Shown here: piece after piece, positions 20,072 through 27,527 of the stretch
How positions within the stretch are numbered: the first letter of the stretch is position 1
Layout: each line of letters opens with the position of its first letter
DNA from: Oppiella nova
Lineage: Eukaryota; Arthropoda; Arachnida; Sarcoptiformes; Oppiidae
DNA: 27,527 nucleotides
Reading direction: 5' to 3'
NCBI GenBank assembly: GCA_905397405.1
Contig: CAJPVJ010000349.1
Coordinates: 1-27,527, forward strand
Made by a program: the position numbers and the translations under genes
The notes under the pieces: model-generated
Told to the model about the DNA's origin: nothing
The model's input: only the letters and a program-made list of their open reading frames with translations
The model's database searches: none

Positions 20072-20525
20072 ATAAAATATTAAGTACTACGCTTATTTGC
20101 TTAAATGAAATCTAATTTATTTTCAATATAATATAAACTTAATTGTCCTGAAAATTATGTCCTAAAATGTGCTGGTACTAGTGTTAAAATTACTAAAATT
20201 AATACAGTATATCTGGTATTACCTGCACAGGTACTGTTCTTACAGTGCATTGAATTGTATTAATATAAATATATAAATACCAGTGAAAGCATGCCTAACG
20301 TAATGATTATGCTCTACCCGTTATTCTGTATTCAGTATTGCATTCTGTGTATGAAATAAATGTATTGTTTATTAAATACTGTCACTTTAGTGCCCTTTAT
20401 TACTGCAGTAACTACAGTAATATTTTCACATTATATAAAACAGCCATTGTGTTTTAAATAAAATAAATAATATTTCTACCTGTAAAAGTCTTACAAATAG
20501 TGACACTAACTATTAATTGTTGATA
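20072..20525. other. AT-rich intergenic region upstream of F-box gene 5
   Basis: No coding signal. AATAAA right after the stop of gene 4 (20071-20076) is a usable polyadenylation signal. The last 38 bases before gene 5 begin the second large duplication. Confidence 0.55.
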
Positions 20526-21788
20526 ATGTCTGAAATTCACAAAAAGGACTCTTTGGACCGATTCGGTGATGATTTATGTGAAGTCATATTGAGTTATCTG
20601 TCACAAGAAGACAGGTTTCGTTATGAATGTGTGTCCAGACAGTGGCAGAGATTGATATATACGACACCAACAAAATTATTCATTACAAGATCTATCATTA
20701 AAACAACCGTAAACTCAAGCGATATGTTTGAGACACTACTGAAAAAGTTGCCAAATATTCGTTGCATTGTATTAAAAAACAAAAGGGTTCCTTTCGTTAA
20801 CATCATATTTGACACAATTATCCGAAACTGCAATCATTTAAACGCTATAATCATAGCCGAAAAGCGGATCTTAAATGTCGAGACTATTGATATGTTTTTC
20901 GCAAAGTTTGGACAACACCTGAAAACTATTACATTTGACTTACGAGGCAAACGAGAGCTCAACAAATTAATTGACAGTAATATCCAGAAGCTATGCAAAA
21001 ATGTCTCAAACCTTGACATCTATTCAGACTATTATAACTACAATCGATTCTCTAATCTATTTATAGATTATAATCATAAAGTAGTTATGTTTGAAAAGCT
21101 GCGAAAACTTCGCTTCATTTACAAAAGTGAATGCGCTCATGATTTTGAATTATTTGCTCAAAGTTATAAAAATCATATAAAATACATTGACGTACAATTT
21201 GAGTTGCAAGATGAATTTATCACTGAGAAAGCAATCGCTATACTAATCGACAATTTGGCACAAATGACAGAATTAATAGATTTGAAAATAGATTGCTATA
21301 CTTATAAAAACTCAAGGAACAGTTTCATAGCCAAACAATTCAAACAAAATGCTCACAATTTTCGTAAACTAAAATCACTGTCAGTATCCCTAAGAAAGAT
21401 GTACCCAAACGTATTGCCAGACATATTGACAGCGATTACAGGTATAAAGCGATTGAAAATATGCGGCCGTTTTCACGAGGACTTTAAGTTTACGAGTCAT
21501 ACATTTAGTGAATGCCAATACTTAACACATCTGACACTTAATGTCAATTGTTATACACTTTATGATGACTTCTTCCATGATATACACCTCAATATACCAC
21601 ACCTTCAATGCCTGGCACTGAAAACAGTTAACATGACTGATGTGTCTATTGATTCATTGTCGCGATTAAGACACATTCAAAGCATTAGATTTCATGGAAA
21701 TCATGGCAGCGATCACTTTGACACCAAATTGGCAGCAAATAAACTATACAAGTGTTGTCCAAAATTATGGACAATAGCATTTTTTTAA
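20526..21788 (+). CDS. F-box protein, intronless (array gene 5)
   Basis: 420 residues in one exon, starting MSEIHKKDSLDRFGDDLCEV. The F-box is at about residues 10-46 (ILSYLSQEDRFRYECVSRQW). LRR-like segments follow, including FRKLKSLSVSL, GIKRLKICGRF, CQYLTHLTLNV, IPHLQCLALKTV and LSRLRHIQSIRF, then CCPKLWTIAFF at the C-terminus. Predicted SCF substrate receptor; substrate unknown. The closest relative is gene 7 at about 95% identity, which is probably the other allele. The ATG at 20526 aligns with the start of all MSE-type members. Confidence 0.92.
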   Translation: MSEIHKKDSLDRFGDDLCEVILSYLSQEDRFRYECVSRQWQRLIYTTPTKLFITRSIIKTTVNSSDMFETLLKKLPNIRCIVLKNKRVPFVNIIFDTIIRNCNHLNAIIIAEKRILNVETIDMFFAKFGQHLKTITFDLRGKRELNKLIDSNIQKLCKNVSNLDIYSDYYNYNRFSNLFIDYNHKVVMFEKLRKLRFIYKSECAHDFELFAQSYKNHIKYIDVQFELQDEFITEKAIAILIDNLAQMTELIDLKIDCYTYKNSRNSFIAKQFKQNAHNFRKLKSLSVSLRKMYPNVLPDILTAITGIKRLKICGRFHEDFKFTSHTFSECQYLTHLTLNVNCYTLYDDFFHDIHLNIPHLQCLALKTVNMTDVSIDSLSRLRHIQSIRFHGNHGSDHFDTKLAANKLYKCCPKLWTIAFF

Positions 21789-22212
21789 TTTTACACATTT
21801 AGCTTAAAAATAACCTAATATTTCTTTTATTTAAGCTAGACAATTTATTACACGTTAAACTATTAGATAATATTATAATTATTTATAAATAGATTAGTAA
21901 GTATGATAACTGAAATAGATGCAAGCACATACATATCAAGATATTGCGAGATGCTGTATGTAACATTAGTAATATAACGTTATAATTATGTTTTATTTTA
22001 TATTTTCTGTAATAACTAAAAAGTATTGCACTATACTAATTAAATCTACTGTATATAAAAGTTACAATCACATTTTATAAATATAGATAGTTATAAATTA
22101 TAACTTATAATGTTAACTTATTTAAAACAGTTTTTATATTTTAAATAAAATATAAATGTTTCCAAAATAAATTATATTTTGTGAAATCTATAATAATAAA
22201 TACATTAATATT
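21789..22212. other. AT-rich intergenic region between F-box genes 5 and 6
   Basis: No coding signal. It recurs with small indels at 24419-24812. Confidence 0.55.
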
Positions 22213-23095
22213 ATGTCTGAAATTCATGAAAAGGATTCTTTGGACCGATTCGGTGATGATTTATGTGAAGTAATATTGAGTTATCTATCACTCGACGACC
22301 GGTGCCGTTATGAATGTGTGTCCAGACAGTGGCAGAGATTGATATTCAACACAACGACAACATTAGTGGTCAAAGAATCGCACATAAAATCATTGCATAC
22401 ATCAAGCGATACGTTTGAGACACTACTGAAAAAGTTGCCAAATATTCGTTGCATTGAATTCAAAAACAAAAGGTTTCCGTTCGTTGACATCATATTTGAC
22501 ATAATTATCCGAAACTGCAATCATTTAAACGCTATAATCATAGCTGAAAAGCGTAATAGCGTAAATCGCAAAAAATGCCAAACCCTTCATACAATTGATA
22601 AGTTTTTCGCAAAGTTTGGACAACACCTGAAAACTATTACATTTGCTTTAAGAGACAACGAGGAGCCAAGGAAATTGATTGACACTAATATCAAGTTATG
22701 CGACAATTTATTAACTCTTGACCTGTTGTCCGACTATAACAGTCGTGTGCATAAAACGTATAACAGATTCTCAAACATATTTATAGATAATAGTAAAGTA
22801 TTTATGTTTGAAAAACTGCAAAAACTTCGCTTCATTTACAACAGTCAATGCGCTCATGATTTTCAATTATTTACTGAAGTTTATAAAAACAATTTAAAAT
22901 ACATTGGCGTGCAAATTATGCAAGATGACTTTACTATAACTAATAATACTGCTGATATGATACCTAAACTAATGGACAATTTGGCACAAATGCCTAAATT
23001 AATTCATTTGCAACTATATATGACTACATGCGACGACTCGTTGACCAGTTTCACAGCTAAACAATTCAAACAAAATTACCGCTATTTTCATAAAC
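22213..23095 (+). CDS. F-box protein (array gene 6), 3'-truncated at a sequence gap
   Basis: 294 codons starting MSEIHEKDSLDRFGDDLCEV, with the F-box at about residues 10-46 (ILSYLSLDDRCRYECVSRQW), then the LRR-like region to YRYFHK, where the N at 23096 interrupts it. Beyond the N the sequence restarts upstream of gene 7, so the missing C-terminus is a junction effect. It shares with gene 8 an insertion rich in Arg/Lys (EKRNSVNRKKCQ) that genes 5 and 7 lack, which defines two subfamilies: 5/7 and 6/8. Confidence 0.88.
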
Positions 23096-23096
23096 N
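23096..23096. other. Single unknown base at the second duplication junction
   Basis: One N, at the exact boundary between the first and second copies of the 2.61-kb duplication, in the same arrangement as the N at 17246. Confidence 0.9.
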
Positions 23097-23134
23097 GTCT
23101 TACAAATAGTGACACTAACTATTAATTGTTGATA

Positions 23135-24418
23135 ATGTCTGAAATTCACAAAAAGGACTCTTTGGACCGATTCGGTGATGATTTATGTGAAGTCATATTG
23201 AGTTATCTGTCACAAGAAGACAGGTTTCGTTATGAATGTGTGTCCAGACAGTGGCAGAGATTGATATATACGACACCAACAAAATTATTAATTACAAGAT
23301 CTATCATTAAAACAACTGTAAACTCAACCGATATGTTTGAGACACTACTGAAAAAGTTGTCAAATATTCGTTGCATTGAATTCAAAAACAAAAGGTTTCC
23401 ATTCGTTAACATCATATTTGACACAATTATCCGAAACTGCAATCATTTAAACGCTATAATTATAGCCGAAAAGCGGACCTTAAATGTCGAGACTATTGAT
23501 ATGTTTTTCGCGAAGTTTGGACAACACTTGAAAACTATTACATTTGACTTACGAGGCAAACGAGAGCTCAACGAATTAATTGACAGTAATATCCAGAAGC
23601 TATGCAAAAATGTCTCAAACCTTGACATCTATTCAGACTATTATAACTACAATCGATTCTCTAATCTATTTATAGATAATAATAAAGTAGTTATGTTTGA
23701 AAAGTTACGAAAACTTCGCTTCATTTACAAAAGTGAATGCGCTCATGATTTCCAATTATTTGCTCAAAGTTATAAAAATCATATAAAATACATTGACGTA
23801 CAATTTATGTTGCAAGATCACTTTATCACTGAGGAAGCAATCGCTATACTAATCGACAATTTGGCACAAATGACAGAATTAATAGATTTGAAAATATATT
23901 TTTATACCTATGATAACTCAATGACCAGTTTCATAGCCAAACAATTGAGACAAAATGCTCACAATTTTCGTAAACTAAAGTCACTGTCAGTATCCCTAAG
24001 AAAGATGTACCCAAACGTATTGCCAGACATATTGACAGCGATTACAGGTATAAAGCGATTGAAAATATGCGGCCGTTTTCACGAGGACTTTAAGCTAACG
24101 AGTCATACATTTAGTGAATGCCAACACTTAACACATCTGACACTTAATGTCAATTGTTATACACTTTATGATGACTTCTTCCATGATATTCACCTCAATA
24201 TACCACACCTTCAATGCCTGGCACTGGAAACAGTTAACGGAATCATGACTGATGTGTCCATTGATTCATTGTCGCGATTAAGACATATTCAAAGCATTAG
24301 ATTTCATGGAAATCATGGCTGCGATCACTTTGACACCAAATTGGCAGAAAATAAACTATACAATTGTTGTCCAAAATTATGGACAATAGCATTTTTTAAT
24401 TTTACACATTTAGCTTAA
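23135..24418 (+). CDS. F-box protein, intronless (array gene 7)
   Basis: 427 residues in one exon, same start and domain order as gene 5 (F-box at about 10-46, LRR-like repeats, CCPKLWTIAFFNF near the end). It ends a few residues later than gene 5 because of a one-base difference in the T run before the stop, and it has an extra GI before MTDVSIDSL. One stretch (CIEFKNKRFPFV) matches genes 6 and 8 rather than gene 5, suggesting gene conversion. Predicted SCF substrate receptor; probably allelic to gene 5. Confidence 0.92.
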   Translation: MSEIHKKDSLDRFGDDLCEVILSYLSQEDRFRYECVSRQWQRLIYTTPTKLLITRSIIKTTVNSTDMFETLLKKLSNIRCIEFKNKRFPFVNIIFDTIIRNCNHLNAIIIAEKRTLNVETIDMFFAKFGQHLKTITFDLRGKRELNELIDSNIQKLCKNVSNLDIYSDYYNYNRFSNLFIDNNKVVMFEKLRKLRFIYKSECAHDFQLFAQSYKNHIKYIDVQFMLQDHFITEEAIAILIDNLAQMTELIDLKIYFYTYDNSMTSFIAKQLRQNAHNFRKLKSLSVSLRKMYPNVLPDILTAITGIKRLKICGRFHEDFKLTSHTFSECQHLTHLTLNVNCYTLYDDFFHDIHLNIPHLQCLALETVNGIMTDVSIDSLSRLRHIQSIRFHGNHGCDHFDTKLAENKLYNCCPKLWTIAFFNFTHLA

Positions 24419-24812
24419 AAATAACCTAATATTTCTTTTATTTAAGCTAGACAATTTATTACACGTTAAACTATTAGATAATATTATAATTATTTATAAA
24501 TAGATTAGTCAGTATGATAACTGAAATAGATGCAAGCACACACATATCAAGATCAAAGATATTGCATGATACTGTATATAACGTTATAATTATGTTTTGT
24601 TTATTTCATTTTTTCTGTAATAACTAATAAGTATTGCACTATACTAATTAAATTTACTGTATAATAATGGATGATATAAAAGTTACAATCACATTTAATA
24701 TATACAGTTAGTAATATTTTTAACTTATTTAATACAGTTTTATATTTCAAAATAAATGTTTCTAAAATAAATTATATTTTGTGAAATCTATAATAATAAA
24801 TACATTAATATT
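24419..24812. other. AT-rich intergenic region between F-box genes 7 and 8
   Basis: Duplicate of 21789-22212 with small indels. No coding signal. Confidence 0.55.
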
Positions 24813-26141
24813 ATGTCTGAAGTTCATAAAAAGGATTCTTTGGACCGATTCGGTGATGATTTATGTGAAGTTATATTGAGTTATCTATCACTCGACGACC
24901 GGTGCCGATATGAATGTGTGTCCAGACAGTGGCAGAGATTGATATTCAACACAACGACAACATTAGTGGTCAAAGAATTGCACATAAAATCATTGCATAT
25001 ATCAAGCGATATGTTTGAGACGCTACTGAAAAAGTTGCCAAATATTCGTTGCATTGAATTCAAAAACAAAAAGTTTCCGTTCGTTGACATCATATTTGAC
25101 ATAATTATCCGAAACTGCAATCATTTAAACGCTATAATCATAGCTGAAAAGCGTAATAGCGTAAATCGCCAAAAATGCCAAATCGTTCACACAATTGATA
25201 AGTTTTTCGCAAAGTTTGGACAATACCTGAAAACTATTACCTTTGCTTTAAGAGACAACGAGGAGTCAAGGAAATTGATTGACACTAATATCAAGTTATG
25301 CGACCATTTATTAACCCTTGACCTGTTGTCCGACTATAACAGTCGTGTGCATCTTTGCATATTGTCTAAGAGTTTGTATAAATATCTATTATCATTTCAT
25401 AAATACAAACTTTTTGACGTTTTTGAAGCGAAGTAAATGTTGTCAGTTACGCGAGTACTAAAAGTTAATAAATGACTTCATTATAAAAACCATTTAAAAT
25501 ACATTGGCGTGAAAATTATGCAAGATGACTTTACAATAACTAATAATACTGCTGATATGATAGCTATATTAATGGACAATTTGGCACTTTACGGATTTAA
25601 TTAAGTAAACGTTGATATATACTGATGTACGCTGCTGAGCAACTGGTCAAAGTGTCGATTTGTTAAGTTTGTTTTAATGGCGATAAAAGTATTTGACTTC
25701 AGTGAAAGTCATAGCCTAAAGAAGATATCTCCAGACGTATTGCCGGACATATTGACAGCAATTAAAGGTATAAAGCGTTTGAAAATAAGCGGTCGTTTAC
25801 ACGAAGACATGGTAATAGCGAGCCATACATTCAGTAAATGCAAACATTTAACACATCTTACACTTGGTGTCGATGGATATGTAATTAGTGACCAATTTTT
25901 TCTCGATATTCACGAAAATATACCATACCTTCAATATCTACATCTAAATATACCATACCTTCAATATCTACATCTAAAAAGTGTTGACATAACTGATGAT
26001 TCAATTGATTCATTGTCTCAATTAAGACAAATTCAAACAATTAGACTTCATGTCAATCATCCCATTGATAAAGATTATTTAAAATTAGCATCAACTAAGC
26101 TATACAAGCATTGTACAAAATTATGTAAAATTCAGTTTTAA
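24813..26141 (+). CDS. F-box protein (array gene 8), interrupted by two complemented blocks
   Basis: From the ATG at 24813 it matches gene 6 (MSEVHKKDSLDRFGDDLCEV; F-box at about residues 10-46) to 25353. It then reads nonsense to 25480, returns in the family frame for 107 bp, is nonsense again from 25588 to 25714, and finally runs in frame as LPDILTAIKGIKRLKISGR with LRR-like segments to the stop at 26139-26141. Both nonsense stretches are plain complements of the expected gene. Since no bases are lost or gained, start and end are in the same frame and the total is 442 residues. It also has a 30-bp in-frame tandem duplication near its end. I take it as an intact gene misrepresented here. Calls ending at 25436 or starting at 25677 would be artefacts. 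Confidence 0.85.
25354..25480. other. 127-bp plain-complement block 2
   Basis: Base-by-base complement of 22754-22880 (offset 2600), same direction, 127 of 127 positions. Base 25353 fits neither the direct nor the complement reading of the first copy (C here, A there). Direct identity resumes at 25481. Confidence 0.96.
25588..25714. other. 127-bp plain-complement block 3
   Basis: Positions 25588-25695 are the plain complement of 22988-23095 without exception (108 bp), up to the N. The remaining 19 bp, when complemented, read into the family sequence seen in gene 5 near 21370-21390 (ending CAGTATC and continuing directly with CCTAA). This places the end at 25714 and the length again at 127. 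Confidence 0.95.
25917..25976 (+). repeat. Exact 30-bp in-frame tandem duplication in F-box gene 8
   Basis: Two identical 30-bp units (25917-25946 and 25947-25976) encode the same ten residues twice, IPYLQYLHLN followed by IPYLQYLHLK. Genes 5 and 7 have the segment once. It adds ten residues, roughly part of one leucine-rich unit, without breaking the frame. Confidence 0.93.
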
Positions 26142-27107
26142 ATTTTACCTAGTCAATATTAACTTCAGTGTTTAACAAATAAATTAAATGCTAATCAATT
26201 CAAGTTGTTATAACTATCAATATAAAAATTATACATTTTCTTTTGAATACTCAAGAAATAATTTCAAATTCAGTAAAAGTAAGTTATTTATTTTGTTTAG
26301 ATTTAAAACTTAATGTAGATAGTGTATATGAATTAAAAGTTGAGTCAAATTAATATTTAGTGCATAATATGAGATCAATATATTTAGTGCATATTATGTA
26401 TCAATACTGAAGTGCATATTTAGTGTAGTTTTTGTGCTAGACCCAAATGCAATACAAATAAATGAAAACATGCACTTTAACAGACATTATGGCTATACAC
26501 TGTAGTGCATATTTAGTGTCAATTTAGTGCCAGATCCTAATGCACTACCAATAAAATTAAAACTTGAACTAGATATTATAATAGTTCAGATAATAAGTGA
26601 CAGATATTATAATAAATAAATTATCTAATGCTATAAAATTGATTAGATCATAACAAATATATACAGCATAATAAATGTTCACTAATTATAAAGCCATTCA
26701 AATATGATTATTTTCTAAACTTATTATTATGTTATAATGTTATAATTAAAATAAAAGTTTTAAAGTTAATTAATAGTTTCCTGATAAAAATATTCCATAT
26801 TTCAAAGCACAAATATTTTAGTTTGTCATTTTTAACTAACTTTTATTTATTTTTCAGTGTATACTAAACTGCTAAGTCTTAACTGTTAGGTAACAGTTAT
26901 CAGTGCAGAGTCTAGTGCACTTATAATGCACTGGTATGTAGATTTTACTTGTAGTCAAAGTCTACCACCTTTTCAATATAAATACCGGCTATTAAACCAT
27001 TGCCAAAGTCATTAAACATTGTGCCAAAAATATAAGTTGTAACAAGTTGCAATATTACTAATCAAGTAAAACAGTTGCTAATATTGATATAACTGATTGT
27101 GACCGAC
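26142..27107. other. AT-rich region between F-box gene 8 and the GST gene, with short repeats
   Basis: No coding signal. It contains a patch of short direct repeats at about 26353-26545 (listed separately). The part nearest 27107 is the upstream region of the GST gene; no confident promoter motif is seen. Confidence 0.55.
26353..26545. repeat. Imperfect repeats built on ATTTAGTGCAT
   Basis: ATATTTAGTGCAT occurs at 26353 and again 27 bp later at 26380, each followed by a related tail ending in ATCAAT. AGTGCATATTTAGTGT occurs at 26411 and again 93 bp later at 26504; the sequence after each is similar (GTGCTAGACCC against GTGCCAGATCC). Inverted forms (TGCACT) appear at about 26470 and 26541. 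It may be a decayed minisatellite or mobile-element remnant. Confidence 0.65.
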
Positions 27108-27527
27108 ATGTCCAACGCATCGACAACTGTCCCCACTTTAGCCTACTTCCCGACCAGAGGTTTGGCTCAACCCATACGTCTATTGTTGAAATACACGGGA
27201 ACTCCGTTTGACGACAAACGCTACGAATTGGGACCCGACGTCCCAAATCTGCTCCAGAATTTCCGCAAAGAGAAGTTCACATTAGGACTGGACTTCCCTT
27301 CCGTTCCCTACTATCTCGACGGCAACGTAAAGCTCACGCAAAGCATAGCTATACTAAGATATTTAGGCCGTAAGTACGGGTTAGTGGCCGGGGATGAGGC
27401 GGGACTCGTGCGCCAGGATTTGGTCGAACAGCAGATCCAAGACATAAAACAATCATTTTTTGAGATAATATTCAAAAAAGAAGATTTTGAGTCCAAAAAA
27501 GACAGTTATATCGCCGAAACACTACCA
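27108..27527 (+). CDS. Mu-class glutathione S-transferase, 5' part (leaves the window)
   Basis: 140 codons from the ATG at 27108, open to the window end. The N-terminal thioredoxin-like domain is clear: LAYFPTRGLAQPIRLLL with the likely catalytic Tyr13, YTGTPFDDKRYELGPD, KFTLGLDFPSVPYY with the cis-Pro before the third strand, and LTQSIAILRYLGRKYGL with the glutathione-contacting Gln78-Ser79. The beginning of the helical C-terminal domain follows. The GTPFDDKRY and FTLGLDFPxxPYY motifs are typical of mu-class enzymes, common in mites and ticks. It would conjugate glutathione to electrophilic compounds in the cytosol. FPTRG in place of the usual WDIRG after the Tyr is unusual. No intron lies in the part seen. 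Confidence 0.93.
   Translation, partial: MSNASTTVPTLAYFPTRGLAQPIRLLLKYTGTPFDDKRYELGPDVPNLLQNFRKEKFTLGLDFPSVPYYLDGNVKLTQSIAILRYLGRKYGLVAGDEAGLVRQDLVEQQIQDIKQSFFEIIFKKEDFESKKDSYIAETLP

Larger units (their letters stand above)
20488..23095. repeat. First copy of a 2.61-kb direct duplication
   Basis: Contains F-box gene 5 and the 5' two thirds of F-box gene 6. It matches 23097-25695 in the same orientation (offset 2609 bp at the start, 2600 bp in the gene 6/8 part) with a few per cent divergence and small indels. It is cut exactly at the N at 23096. Confidence 0.93.
23097..25695. repeat. Second copy of the 2.61-kb direct duplication
   Basis: Same-orientation copy of 20488-23095, holding F-box gene 7 and most of gene 8. 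It carries all of block 2 and the first 108 bp of block 3 as plain complements of the first copy. Sequence after 25695 has no partner because the first copy stops at the N. Confidence 0.92.

Noticed and set aside
25677-26141. An independent small leucine-rich gene starting at 25677
   Set aside because: Its first codons are inside a complemented block, and the rest is the in-frame C-terminus of F-box gene 8.

Overview
The window is eukaryotic nuclear DNA. Genes are split by short (about 50-90 bp) GT-AG introns, intergenic DNA is AT-rich, and the gene content (mu-class glutathione S-transferase, ABCB transporter, DEG/ENaC channel, a large F-box family) fits an arthropod. An acariform mite is my best guess, from family knowledge rather than a database match.

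Layout: (1) 1-3936: a 5'-truncated P-glycoprotein-type ABC transporter gene (507-3271) lies between two inverted copies (1-441 and 3505-3936) of the promoter and first codons of a short-chain dehydrogenase/reductase (SDR). The right copy continues as a complete three-exon SDR gene (3874-4797); the left copy runs out of the window. (2) 5033-5359: minus-strand remnant of a trypsin-like serine protease. (3) 5753-7127: minus-strand five-exon ubiquitin-specific protease, divergent from (4) 7654-9123, a five-exon gene for an unrecognised type I membrane protein. (5) 9201-26141: a cluster of intronless F-box genes (one relic, eight copies) interrupted by a minus-strand DEG/ENaC channel gene and a 325-bp MITE-like element. 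(6) 27108 onward: the 5' part of a mu-class GST.

Two features of the F-box cluster matter more than any single gene. First, it contains two long direct duplications (about 2.14 kb and 2.61 kb), each with a single N exactly at the junction. The first copy is cut off at the N and the second starts mid-sequence after it. This is what two overlapping, slightly diverged haplotype contigs look like when joined end to end, so eight F-box copies probably represent five loci. Second, the downstream copies contain four blocks (19177-19303, about 19842-19968, 25354-25480, 25588-25714) in which the sequence is the plain base-by-base complement, not the reverse complement, of what the gene should contain. 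The three blocks with sharp edges are each exactly 127 bp. I know of no biological process that writes a strand-parallel complement. Together with the length 127, a common maximum k-mer size in short-read assemblers, this points to a computational fault. The blocks break two otherwise open F-box genes, so conventional gene calls there would be wrong.

The SDR, ABC transporter and GST are all of detoxification type, but nothing here shows co-regulation. The F-box proteins would act as substrate receptors of SCF ubiquitin ligases and the USP as a deubiquitinase; any link between them is only thematic.
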